From Xiphophorus maculatus (lineage: Eukaryota; Chordata; Actinopteri; Cyprinodontiformes; Poeciliidae): a stretch of DNA of 64,000 nucleotides. This document shows, one piece after another, positions 39,600 to 52,300 of the stretch. The notes below the pieces were generated by a model. The model had not been told where the DNA came from, did no database searches, and saw nothing but the letters and a program-made list of their open reading frames with translations. Every line of letters begins with the position of its first letter. Within the stretch, counting starts at the first letter, position 1. A program made the position numbers and the translations under genes. The stretch covers positions 1,128,638 to 1,192,637 of the forward strand of contig NC_036465.1 in assembly GCF_002775205.1 (NCBI RefSeq). The letters are read 5' to 3'.

Positions 39600-41090
39600 G
39601 TTCCACCTTTCTGGATTCATTAGATTTAAATATCTGATGATGCATTTATAGGTTAAATTTTAGATAAAGTCCTTTACCTTCTGTTGGCACCAACAGCAGG
39701 CCTCTAATTCTTCACCATGTTTTAATATTGTTCACATGTAAACTAACTCAGTAGGAGCTGATTTAATGCAGGTTTTATTCTCCCATCTGTTGATCGGCCC
39801 ACGTGAAATCATCCCATTTGTGTCTGTCTGTGATCTGGAAGTGTATTTGTGACGATGCCTCTGTTCTGTGTGTTTGTGTTGGTAGTATTAGAAATGGGGA
39901 GTGTTTCATGAGCTGTGTGCCTCATAAAGATCTCAATGAAACTTTGATTTCACTCTTTATTTAAAGCGTCTCGTTTTGTCGCTGCGGTTCTGTTGACATG
40001 AAAATCCACCAAAGTGCTCCGTCGTTTCCCATGAAACTCAATTACCATTGACTATCGTCTGGTAGTTTTGGGCCAGACGATGAGAAACTGGAGGCAGATT
40101 TAAATTAATTCAAGGGTCAACATGATTGTCCATATGCATCATTTACATTTTATCAGCAGATTTCATGTGATAGACCAACAGAGGATATCTTAGCAATGAG
40201 AAATATAACAAAAATAGATGGTTTCATTAGTTTTTACATCAAATTATGAAAATTGTGGTGGTTATATACATTCAGCTGCTTTTTACTCATACGTCTGTTT
40301 TATTGACCTTACAGAAAACTGTTAAGATCTATTTAAAAAAATTAGGATATATTACCAATCTGATAATTATTATGGCCAGATTTTATATACAGAAGTGTAA
40401 ATATGGAGTTACTAAACCATGCATTACTGCATTAAAAACATTCAAGCAGTGAATTAAATCTGTTCAAACTTTCAGAAAACCCAAAAGCGCCAGGTCTAAT
40501 TTCTTTATGTAGTCTGTTAAATAAATTAAACAATCTTGTTCTGAATGGTTCTTGCTTTGCCCAGATTTAACGAAGATGCTTGTTTTTGAGGAGAGTTGGG
40601 TCCTTCACTGTTTGTGGAAGTCGGTTGTTGAGAATGTAATCGCTTCTGCCTTCATCTGTTGAGGTGGCAGCATCAGAACTGAGGATTCAAAAAGGCTCAA
40701 GCTGACAAAGAAGGCTGGTTCTGGTTCTGTTCTGGGACCTGTGGAGATGAAAGGAGGATTACAAACAGCTCTGAGATTCCTCTTCACAAGATTTTCCTCA
40801 CGAATGTCTTAAGTCAGAGGACTCTTCAGATTTGCTGTAATACAGACTGCTACAGGAGATCGTTCTTGCCATTAGCATCAACAACTCTGAAGGAACTTGG
40901 GTGACGAGTTGCAACATTTAATTTTTCTTTGGGATCAATAAGTCACTTTTGAATTGAATTTATATTGAATAACTACATTGCTTGACCCCTGAGTAGCACC
41001 AAAAATGGCATTTTTTGTTAAGTATTTTGTTATATACATTTAGTCCTCTGACATTCATTTTCTGTAATGTTCTGTGTTCGAAATAAAGCA
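39600..41090. other. Intergenic between maea and first hnrnpa0 gene
   Basis: AT-rich, short frames only. Word AATAAAG at 41082 precedes direct repeat copy 1. Confidence 0.5.
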
Positions 41091-41091
41091 A

Positions 41092-41165
41092 ATATTTGCG
41101 TTCCGTCGTTGTGTTGGGAAAAAATGATGTAGGATTATTTTCCTGATAAGTTCTTATTTTTTTAA
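41092..41165 (+). repeat. Direct repeat copy 1, upstream of first hnrnpa0 gene
   Basis: Begins ATATTTGCGTTCCGTCG and ends at a T-run. It matches 42699-42773 in the 3' UTR of the same gene with one substitution and one length change in an A-run. It lies about 240 bases 5' of the TATA box and is preceded by an AATAAA-like word at 41082, so it may be a relic 3' end. Confidence 0.85.
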
Positions 41166-41355
41166 AGATCAGAATTAGAGCTGCTTTATTCTTTACATTA
41201 AAAGGTCTCGTTGAAGAACGACATTAAAGATTGTGATAATTCTATGCGACTCAAGGTTAAAACGAAGCAAATAATTTTTAATACGTTGTCAACATTGTAC
41301 GTCTTTTCAAGATGTCCGTTGTCCCGCAAAGAAACCGGAAAAGGCGTTATAAATG

Positions 41356-41411
41356 TGACGTCACTGCTATTCGTTTATAAAAAGGTCCACTCTTCCTCCT
41401 CCGCCATCTTG
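41356..41411 (+). promoter_or_regulatory. Core promoter of first hnrnpa0 gene: CRE, TATA box, YY1 motif
   Basis: A perfect palindromic CRE (TGACGTCA, 41356-41363) is followed by a TATA box (TATAAAAA, 41376-41383). CCGCCATCTTG (41401-41411) comes about 20 bases further on, where transcription should start. The last motif is the exact reverse complement of the 11-mer over the maea start codon. The order and spacing are those of a strong TATA/YY1 promoter; the start point is inferred. Confidence 0.7.
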
Positions 41412-41412
41412 A

Positions 41413-42378
<966 letters not shown>

Positions 42379-42698
42379 AAGGCGACACCCTAAAACAAGA
42401 ACCCCCCCCACTCCCCGCTACTCGTTACTCCCAGGCATTTGGACGCAAAACTCAGTCACTAATGGGGCGTCTGCCGTGAATCCCATCCATGGCAGAGCCG
42501 CAGAGACACCCCTCCCCCACCTGAACCCCCCAAACAGGTAGGAAGGTCACTTCCCTGAACACCTGCTTAACCCGAACAGCACTTCTTGCTGTTCACCTAG
42601 GACACACAATTGAAGAATTACACGTTCAGTGATCCCTTTTTTAATGTACCCACGCCACCAGTGTGAGGTTGTCTTTAGAGTTGGATTATTTTTTTTTT

Positions 42699-42773
42699 AT
42701 ATTTGCGTTCCGTCGTTGTGTTTGGAAAAAAATGATGTAGGATTATTTTCCTGATAAGTTCTTATTTTTTTAA
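42699..42773 (+). repeat. Direct repeat copy 2, in the 3' UTR of first hnrnpa0 gene
   Basis: Same 74-75 bp block as 41092-41165, in the same orientation, 1.6 kb away, 320 bases after the stop codon. No longer similarity was seen on either side. Confidence 0.85.
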
Positions 42774-43120
42774 TATTTGCATTTTAAGCAGTTGAATTCG
42801 ATTTTGTTAAATTTAGAGAAAAATTTAGTGTATTTTCTTTTCAATGTGAGGATGAGAATGTTTTTCTGGTTCATAGATGTCATTCTTACTATAAATTTTT
42901 GTATAATTTTCCGGGTCATCCAAGGAAATTCACTACTGCAGGACTCTAGTTTCCCTCCCCATATTGTACTTTAAATTCCTCTGAGCATATTGCTAGATTC
43001 AGTCTAAATACTGTTTATTTTTTCCTGTAGCAATATCTATTGTATATTGTGTACTTTCATGTGTTGAGAACAAAAACTTATTGTTGAAACATTTTGGTAT
43101 GCTCATGTATGTTCATTTTA

Positions 43121-43126
43121 AATAAA
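43121..43126 (+). terminator. Polyadenylation signal of first hnrnpa0 gene
   Basis: AATAAA 743 bases after the stop codon, following an AT-rich 3' UTR. A second candidate AATAAA near 44305 could serve a longer form. Confidence 0.5.
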
Positions 43127-43149
43127 ACGTTATACCACTTAGCTTAGTT

Positions 43150-46100
43150 ATCTTACTTATTTAACCAGGCTTCCAGTTTATCCACAGGTTTATGAGATCA
43201 TCTTAGTTGCATCTTTTACTCAGGTGGGTGAAATGGATGCAGTCTACCCACAGCCAAAGCATGTAGGCTTTGTAGGGTGAGACCTTGTCTTAACTGTGGT
43301 TTTAAGATTTGACTTATTTACTTTCATATTTACTACATGTGGACCTGAGGGCTCTGATAATTATCTTTGATTATTCCTACATTTAGGTGTTCTTACTCGT
43401 ATTCCTGTAGGCTATCCCAGCCAAAATAGCCGTAGCAGTTTGTTTGTAGGCTACGTCAGGACCCTGTTGATTACCTGGGGTCGGTTGTGATAGGAGTCTG
43501 AAATATCTCTTTAGGATATCCACATCCAGCCAACTAGGTATGTAAATCAACCTGTCTTCACTCTGTGTTGGTCAAAAATGTATGGAATATATTTACGATG
43601 GTGCACAAGTGTACCACTGTTTAATCTTACCAGATTACTGCGTCTTTTTATGTAGCTAAACATAAGTAAAACTGGGGAGTTTTGTTGCTTAATTTTGGTT
43701 TTTGTGGGTGAAAGGAGACACGGGTTTGTTCCACTGAACGGTGGAACCTCTAACTGGTGTCTCCTGGAATAATCCTGCGTTGCTCTGTTTCTCATTGCTG
43801 TGTTTTCCTCCGTCTCCAGGTTGCCTCTGTAACCTGGCCTGTAGGGCTTCACCTGGAAGCTGACAGGGAACCGAGGAGGGCTGAACCTTCTTCCCCTTCA
43901 GGTGACATTACTGCAGAAAAATATTGACCACTTATGTTGGCTGCTTTTAGGCTGAATATTAAAATATTCATTATTACAAAGAGACTTAATGGATGAAAAA
44001 TGAATCTATTAAGCAGGGTTTTGACTTAAATGGGTGAGTTATTAAATAATTGTTAGCTTGAAATCTTAAAGAATTGTATGAGAGTGTTCTTGAGAAACCT
44101 TTAGTTTTAAATCTGAATACATAATTTAACCTAAAACTGTTCCTACAGTGGATCCAGTAGGATGTCTGGATTTAGAAACTAAACTGTTTTACCGACTTAT
44201 ATTCTCTTACTTGTAGGTTATTTTTCATGCTTGCCGGTTTCAGATCATCTGAGGATGAGGAGCTTCTGTACTGATGGCTGTATATATTTTTATGAATGCA
44301 CAATAAATACTTATTTTGATATACCACAAGACTTGTTACTTTTCTATATTTTCTGGAGGTAAAGTGTCAGTTTTTAATGTGGGGTTCAGATGAATGTCAT
44401 AGAATCCACAGCTGGTGAAAACTTCTGCACTGCATAAAATTTCTCTAAATACATAAAATGTTACCTGACTGACGGCAGATGTTTACTTTCAATATCAATA
44501 GTGAAGGAAAATTCAAAATGTAAATAAAATTCTGGGCAATTTATCAAATGTTTCACTTTGGTTAAGCAGTTGGGATATAACTGCAGGTCATGTTTAAAAA
44601 TGTTCATAAATGGAGGGCTGTGTTTACTTAACCTTTGCAGGTCATTAAGTCTGCTAAAAATAACCTACTGGCTAAATGTTTCACATTTTCCTGATTAAAT
44701 CATTTCAAAATGCAAAGTTTTAACTTTGATGGGATTATTAGTTGCTGATGGACTCGGAGAAAATGACTAGATTAAGAACTTCACCTTTAAAAACTTGAGT
44801 GATTACCATTGGTTTAGTGACTGGGGCAAAATGACTAGAGCTAATATTTAAACATAAGTAAAATGCAACTAAAATTTTATACCAAACTTTAATGAATATG
44901 CTTCTAATATTAGCACACTTATATTATTTGAGAACATCGATTAAGAGTTGGTCTAAAACTCGTGTTAAATTTGAAATGTATTTGGTTAATTTAGCAGTTA
45001 TGTGAAATGAAGATCACAATAACAATCAGGCATAATACTGGTTGTTAAAGCTAACAGCTAGCAACATTTCTGTAAAATCAGTCATTTTACAGAAATGCAA
45101 CTGATTTCTGCAGTGTTTAGATAGTTTGCTGTATGTGAAGATAAATCTACAAAAACAAGCTTACACAGGTGACGTCAGATAAGGCAGATTTTAACGATCC
45201 ATCTTCAAAACATCGGAGCCTCATGCAGCTTTGCAGGAAACCTGAGCAACAAAACGAGCAAACTGTTAGAAAAACCAGAACGGAACAGATCAAATCAATC
45301 TAATTGACAGGGATTATGATTAAAAACATGTTTTGGTCATCTGTAGCACATAAGAAAAACAAAACTTTTGGAATGTTAGTACCATGTTTTTTTATTGCAT
45401 AAAAAAAGAAGCTGTTTTTAAAAATTGTGCCAAAAGAAATGTACAAAATCTACAGGACATTCAGAGGAAAAGAAAAAAGCAACATAAATAAGTTAATGTT
45501 AACCGAAGCGGACGATGGAAGAGTACAAAAGGGCAATTTAAACATTTCCAGACTGATAGAGGTCAGTGAGTCACTATCTAATGTTCTCAGGTTTTACAGT
45601 GCTGCATTTTCACACCTTTTAGCCTACTTCATGTTGTCAGACAGGTTCTGTTTGAGTGATTAAAATCATAAATTTAAAGCATGAAATCAAATTCAATAAT
45701 CTCATTCTTGAATAATCAAATTCAACATCTATGGTCTGTTAAAATTCAATCATAATAGTTGCTTAGTTTGCTAATGCATTGGGCCGTCTCTGGCGACTCC
45801 TCCACTGTATAAAAATGTGAATTTTTATAGTTAATTTGTGATTTAAGGGCCAGGATTAAATGAGGTCAAAAATTGTAGAAATTATCTGAACTGTAAACAT
45901 TCACCTAAAATACACAATAAGCTAAATTAGTCGTGTTTATCTTATGGGGATTTGATGAAATCCTGCGGTGAAGCTGGATTTTTATTGTTACATTTGTCTT
46001 TGCAAGTAACTGATTCCTCACGTCAAGGTCAGGGAAGAAATTGGGCTAATGGCGTGTAGTTTTTAAATAGTTTAAATCTGTTTTATTATGGCGTTAGAAA

Positions 46101-46160
46101 GGGGGATAAAACTACAAACGGCAACAAAGGTGAAGAATTTTGGCTTAAATCTCAACAGAA
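43150..46160. other. Intergenic between the two hnrnpa0 genes
   Basis: AT-rich with no frame of known family. An AATAAA near 44305 may end a longer hnrnpa0 transcript. A perfect 13-bp inverted repeat with 5-base loop (ATTTCTGTAAAAT) is at 45066-45096. Confidence 0.5.
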
Positions 46161-46216
46161 CGGAAGATTTTCAAAGCCGTGTGGGTGGTGATTCTTTTTT
46201 TTAAACTGAAGATGGC

Positions 46217-46250
46217 CCAATCAGAGTGCGCTACGTCACACGCCCCGCCC
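46217..46250 (+). promoter_or_regulatory. Promoter elements of second hnrnpa0 gene: CCAAT, CRE-like, GC box
   Basis: CCAAT at 46217-46221, TACGTCAC at 46232-46239 and a CCCCGCCC GC box at 46243-46250 lie 65-100 bases before the ATG. No clear TATA box. The set differs from the TATA/CRE/YY1 promoter of the upstream paralogue, suggesting different control. Confidence 0.55.
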
Positions 46251-46315
46251 AGACCTTGTTCATTGAAGAAGGACAGGGAAAGTCTCCATTTCCCATCCTC
46301 CAGACGAAACCCAAC

Positions 46316-47230
46316 ATGACGGACAAATTGTGCAAGCTTTTTGTTGGAGGGCTGAACGTGGAGACCACCAGCGATGGCCTCCGTGCGTATTTCGAGCAGT
46401 ACGGCTCTCTGACGGACTGTGTCGTGGTTATGAACCAGCAGCTCGGAAGGTCCCGCTGCTTCGGTTTCATCACCTACTCTGAGCCCGGGGAGGCCGACGC
46501 TGCAATGGCGGCTAAGCCACATGTCGTCGAAGGCAACAACGTGGAGCTGAAGAGGGCCATAGCCCGAGAGGACGCCAACAACCCGGACATCCTCGCCAAC
46601 GTCAAGAAAATCTTCGTCGGCGGAGTGAAGGACCACATCGAGGCGGAGAACCTGACCGAGTACTTCTCGCAGTTTGGCGCAGTGGAGAAGTCTGAGATCA
46701 TCTCCGACAAGCAGACCGGCAGGAAGAGAGGCTTCGGCTTCGTCTACTTCACGGACACCGACTCGGCCACCAAAGCGGCGCTGACCAAATACCACACCAT
46801 CAACGGGAACAAGGTGGAGGTGAAGAAAGCCCTCAGCAAGCAGGAGATCACCACCGGCGGCCGCGGAGGAAGAGGCCGGGGGAGAGGAATGCAGAACTTC
46901 GGCGGCGGGAGAGGAGGAGGATATGGAGGCGGTTATGGCGGCGGCTACGGCGGGGGTTACGGCGGGAATTACGGAAGTGGCTACGGCTATGGCGGCGGCT
47001 ACAACAACGATAGCGGCGGCGGCTACGGAGGCTATGGCGGCTACAACGAGTACGACAGCCAGATGGGGGGAGGCTACAGCAACGGGGACTTCGGGGAGGG
47101 CTACGGACAGCAGCAGTCGAGCTACGGCGCGATGAAGGGGGGCAGCTACTCCTACCGGAGCGGGGCTCCGTACCGGGGCGGTGGGGGAGGCGGCGCCGGC
47201 AGAGGCGGCGGCTTCGGAGGAGGTTATTAG
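46316..47230 (+). CDS. hnrnpa0: Heterogeneous nuclear ribonucleoprotein A0, intronless, downstream tandem copy
   Basis: Second hnRNP A0 paralogue, 304 residues from MTDKLCKLF. RRM1 is about 6-83 and RRM2 about 97-174, with RNP motifs [26 protein letters not shown] and RGFGFVYF. The tail is Gly/Tyr/Arg-rich, with RGG-type spacing from about 183 and ending GGGFGGGY. The two paralogues share residue register without gaps through the RRMs and are very similar there; the tails differ more. As in the upstream copy, the residue matching human Ser84 is Ala83. Frame is open upstream to 46226, but this ATG gives the family N-terminus. Same strand, 3.9 kb downstream of its paralogue; klhl3 follows after the retrotransposon. 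Confidence 0.95.
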   Translation: MTDKLCKLFVGGLNVETTSDGLRAYFEQYGSLTDCVVVMNQQLGRSRCFGFITYSEPGEADAAMAAKPHVVEGNNVELKRAIAREDANNPDILANVKKIFVGGVKDHIEAENLTEYFSQFGAVEKSEIISDKQTGRKRGFGFVYFTDTDSATKAALTKYHTINGNKVEVKKALSKQEITTGGRGGRGRGRGMQNFGGGRGGGYGGGYGGGYGGGYGGNYGSGYGYGGGYNNDSGGGYGGYGGYNEYDSQMGGGYSNGDFGEGYGQQQSSYGAMKGGSYSYRSGAPYRGGGGGGAGRGGGFGGGY

Positions 47231-47730
47231 GCCATTGGAAAGCCGAGATGTTCATGGGGACATTAGAAACGAACTTTACATTTACAGCACCGTCACAGGT
47301 GGGGGGCTGCGCGCTCTTTGTCCGGTTAAAGCGAGCCCATCACCCACTCTGAATGAATGAAACCCGCCTCCTCCACTCGGATCCCATCTGTCCTTTTTGT
47401 TCCACTCATTCTGGACTCTAAACATACCGATTGTGAATATATTTTGTTGTCGTGTATTGAACCATTTGTTAAAAAAAAGTGAGATATGTGTAATTTTGCT
47501 TCTCAAGTCAAAAAATCGAGTTTGTCTTGCAAAACCAGTCGGATGTAACTCCTTTCTTTTGCATCATAAACTCAGGGTTTTATGGAGCTGGTGTTGGCAG
47601 CGTGGGGCTCCATTCGAGCCTCCTGGATCTTAAAATGTGTTCCTATTGAACGTGTCACGGACTATTTTCACCTAAAATTACATCTTTTGCCGTCCGTTTC
47701 AGGCTTTTTTTTCTTTTCTTTTTTTTTAAG

Positions 47731-47736
47731 AATAAA
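47731..47736 (+). terminator. Polyadenylation signal of second hnrnpa0 gene
   Basis: AATAAA 501 bases after the stop codon, behind a long T-rich stretch. Confidence 0.5.
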
Positions 47737-47799
47737 TACTGTTGAGTGTATGTGTTCATTTCATCCCTATGTTGTATTCTGCTTTTATTATTAAAAGTT

Positions 47800-48817
47800 T
47801 TTAATGACTTGAATCCATTTATGCTTTTCGTCTTTTTTTCTTTCATTAACTTGTATTCCTAAAACTTCCACTAGGGGGCAATATCTACAGGTAGAAAATG
47901 GTCATTTTTAAATTTCTCCAGCCCATTTAAACTATAGAACATTTATTACTGAGATTTTTATTTTTTAAGCTTTAGCCGTTTTGAAATGACTGCTAAGAAA
48001 CTAAACATGGAGAATGTTTAACGGTCAGGACTTCAACTTTCATTAATTTAAAAGCAGTAGCTGAGGTTACAGTTAAATGTGGTCTCCTGTTTCTATAATA
48101 AATTTGGACACATTTACTTCAAAATATTCAGCAAACCAGAGAGCTTTAAAAAAAACGGATGGAGAAACTCCTAATTCCTGGTTTAGTCCCACTAAAATGT
48201 TGAACTGATTCTAGTTAAAGAAATTAAATTTCCTGGTAAAACTGGTCAGCAGGCTTTTCCTGACGGTCAGGCTACAACAGTTTTCTTTAGACTGAGCTGT
48301 TTATTTTGGAACAAGATATGCAATATTATTCATGCTTTCCAGATACAGTAAAGAGTATTAATTTAAAAATGGTTTAATTCAAATTTTAAATTGAAATGTC
48401 TAAAACCCCAAAAGATTTGATAATCTGATAGCCAGATGTTTCTTTATGAACTGACTTTAGGACATGTCATGCTCAGATTTTCTGCTTGCTTTGTGGTAAA
48501 ATGTTAATTATTTAAGATCAAATCTAACTTCCTAAAAACACACCCTGTGACATCACAAAGCCATTTAATTCTCCTCTTATAACTTTGTCTTAAATTATTC
48601 ATTTTTGGCTTATTTAAGGTCCATTTCTGTTAAATCCAAACAGTTTTTCTTTCTATCGAAGAGTGGACGAAAATACCTGAAAACAGGTGAGATTAAAACT
48701 GATTAACGTGCGGCTGTGAATATATCTGATTCTATCTTAAGTTTGGCAAAATTCCAAAAAGAACATTTTTAACTAAATCATTATATGGTATAGTAATTGT
48801 GTAATTTAAAGAAAAAC
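47800..48817. other. Intergenic before the retrotransposon
   Basis: AT-rich, no gene or repeat recognised. The insertion site of the BEL/Pao element is at its right edge. Confidence 0.5.
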
Positions 48818-48822
48818 ATGGA

Positions 48823-49281
48823 TGTAGTGGCTACTTGTTCTTTTCTATAAAGCCACTATATTGATAAATTAGCTTCAGTTTTCTTTGTTAGTATCGGTTA
48901 GCTTATCTCTTCTTAGTTGACGCGTTTCTGTTCATTGATATGTCTTGTGCATTAAATAATAAACAATACTTACGGTTCCACACAAAGTATGAACTTTACT
49001 TTCTTTGGCATAACATGAAAATTATTTTGTCTTGCACAGCATCCTTAAAATTAACGGTCAAAAACTGTGTAGAGGTTAAGCGACCACACTTCATCCAACA
49101 TTCTTTTCTTTTTTACTCTTAAGTGACACCGCCCTTTTTATATATACAATTGTGTCCTTTAGGTGGCGCTGTTTTATAAAAAACATAGTAAAATAAAACC
49201 TTACTGTAAAGACAATATCTAAATATGCAAAAAGCATACAAAAAAGAAACAATGTTAAAACTAACATTTTTGGCTCTTACA
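48823..49281 (-). repeat. 3' LTR of the BEL/Pao element
   Basis: 459 bp, left on the map because the element is inverted. Its partner is 55521-55979. Starts TGTAGTGGCTAC on the plus strand and ends GGCTCTTACA. Confidence 0.96.
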
Positions 49282-49391
49282 TTTCCGGCCCCATAATTGC
49301 ACATGGAGAAAACATGTCAATTATATAACATAACTTTAGCAAGAGCAAAAACATAGAATATATTCAAAAAAAAGAAGTGATGTAACTGTCT

Positions 49392-52300
49392 CTATACAAT
49401 GTCCTTCTTATGAATCAAGCATAACTTGTCAATGGGTCTTTCCAAAGTGTTGGTCATTGTTTTCACCAGAACCCTGCGAACTAGACCCTTCTTATCTGGC
49501 AAAGTTTTTAGGACTCTTCCCATGACCCATGCATTCCTGGGAGCAGTTTGATCCATGATTAGGACAACATCATCAGTGGCGAGGTTTTCTTTAATTTGAA
49601 ACCACTTCTGACGTTCTTGAAGAATGGGAAGATACTCTTTTGTCCACCGTTTCCAAAATAGGTCAGCAATATACTGAGACTGCCTCCATCTTCTGCGAGC
49701 ATAAAGATCTGCCTGTTGAAACAGTCCAGATGGTAACAGAGGTTGCTTTTTCAGTAACAGCAAATGGTTTGGAGTCAACGGTTCAATGTCATTAGGATCA
49801 TCCGAAACACTTGTTATAGGTCTTGCATTAATGATGGCTTCGACCTCACAGAACACCGTTTGGAGACCTTCATCATCAAGCATCTGCTGTTTCAGCACAG
49901 AGCTTAGCACTCTTTTCACAGTTCGAACCTGCCTCTCCCAAACTCCACCATGATGAGAGCCGCCTGGTGGATTAAATATCCACTGAATTCCATTTTGTCT
50001 CAGTGTATCTTCAATTTTTGATTGGTTCCACTGCTCAATAGACTCGCACAACTGTCTTTCAGCACCAACAAAGTTAGTGCCATTGTCTGAGCGAAGCACC
50101 ATAACTTGTCCTCTTCGACACATAAATCTCCGTATTGCATTTATACAAGAGTCTGTGTCCAGTGAATGAGCCACTTCTATATGCACGGCTCTGATTGCAA
50201 GGCATGTAAATAGGACACCATATCTTTTAACATTACTCCGTCCTCTCTTTATTTCGATTGGTCCAAAGAAGTCGACACCTGTATTAGTGAAGGGTGGTGA
50301 ATCAGGCAAAACCCGATCTTGTGGTAAGTCAGACATTTTTTGTTCTCCTGGTTTTCCATGAAGCTTTCGACAAACAGCACAGTTTGAAAGCAACTTCCTT
50401 ACTGCTGAATGTGCCTTAGGAATCCAATATTTCTGTCGTAGTTGAGAAAGCACATAGTTTCTTCCACTGTGTCCTGATTGCTCATGAATATTCCTGAGAA
50501 TGAGTCTTGATATGTGCATGTCTTTTGAGAGAATAGCAGGATGTACAGCCTCTTCAGACATGGCTGAATTACAAAGTCTGCCACCAACTCTCAGCATGTT
50601 ATCAATAAGGAGAGGATCTAATTTATAGATCTCACTGTTTCTTTTCACGCAAACGCCTTTTTGCAAAGATGAGATTTCTTCTGGAAACCGTTGGCATTGA
50701 CTATACTGAACAACTGCCCTTTCTGCATCTTGTAGATTTTGTACTGATAGTGGATTCATTTTCATTTTAGTCTTGTACTCATTCATCCTCTTGACCATAT
50801 CTGCGTTACTGGTTGTCTTTTGGATGAGTTGTCTTTGCTGGCTAAGTTGTAATAAGATTTCTTTGAGCCTTAGCATCCATGCTATAGCCTTTTTTAACTT
50901 GTACCAGCTGGAATAGTACTCAATCAGTTGGTTAATAGGGCATGGAGCACTTGTTGTCAATGTTAAGTTTACTTTTAGTTTCTTCTTCAACTCAACATCA
51001 TCTTGGTCCACAAGTTTACTTTCATGACCTTCTGGCCATGACTCTTCCAGACTTTGAAGAAATGTTGGGCCGTTTATCCATTTCTCATTTTTCATAAAGT
51101 CTTCTGCTGTCAACCCACGTGATGCACAGTCTGCTGGATTGAGGGAAGTATTAACATATCTCCACTGAGATGGTTTTGTGTTTTCCCTTATAATTGCAAC
51201 TCTATTTGCAACAAAAGTTTTGAATCTGTGTGTTTCAGATGAGATGTAAGATAACACTGTAGTGCTGTCAGTCCAAAACTGGGAGTCTTGTAAGTCGAGT
51301 TGCATTTCTTTCCTCAACATTTTGTCCATTTTTACAGCAACGACAGCAGCTGCAAGTTCCATTCTTGGTATTGTAGTCTGCTTTATCGGTGCAACACGGG
51401 CCTTTCCTATGATGAAAGCAGAATGGAATTTTCCTTCTTCATTCTTTAAGCTGAGATATGTGACAGTTCCGTATCCCAACTCACTTGCATCAGAGAAATG
51501 ATGCAGTTTAGCTGTAATGGCAGACTTGAACTCAGGTGGTTTTATGCATCTGTTAATGTTGAAGCTTGAAAGCAAGTCAAGCTCATCTAGCCACTTTTTC
51601 CATTTTCTTGCAAATTCTTCAGGTATTTCTTCATCCCATCCAAGTTTGTTCTTGCACATCTGTTGGAGAAGAGTTTTTGGGAGAAGGGTGACGGGTGCTA
51701 GAAAACCCAGTGGATCATAAATAGAACTCACCACCGAGAGAAGTCCTCTTCTTGTCATCGGTCTGGTTTTCACATTGATAGTAAATGTGAAAGCATCACT
51801 TTCAGTGCACCATTGAACTCCTAGCGTTCTTTCCTTAGGTAATGTGTCATTACTTAGGTCCAGATCTTTGAACTCCTTTGCTCTCTCTTCTTCGGGGATG
51901 GTAGCCAACAGTTCACGGCTGTTGCTTGCCCATTTAGTTAGATGAAACCCTCCTGTGGCACACAATGCAGTTAATTCTTCAACCATAACAATGGCTTTAG
52001 CAGTGGTATCCACAGCCTTAAGGCAGTCATCAACATAAAAGTTATTTAGTACAGTTTCCACTGTTTCTGATGATGATTTGCTTTGATTATCCTCAGCTGT
52101 TCTCCTTAGTGCAAACATAGCACAACTAGGTGAAGATGTGGCACCAAATGGATGGACAATCATCTTAAACTCTTCTAGAGTTCTTGTGAAGTCACCTTCA
52201 GGCCACCACAAGAACCTCAAAAGGTCTGTGTCTTCATTTGCAACCTTTACTTGATGATACATTGCTTGAATGTCTGCTGTCATTGCAATAGGACCCTGCC

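Noticed and set aside
46145-46795. 216-codon antisense frame over the second hnrnpa0 gene
   Set aside because: Shadow of the RRM coding sequence in the other strand.
48940-49122. Identical 60-codon frames in both LTRs (also 55638-55820)
   Set aside because: Within LTR sequence, no known product; frames shared only because the LTRs are identical.
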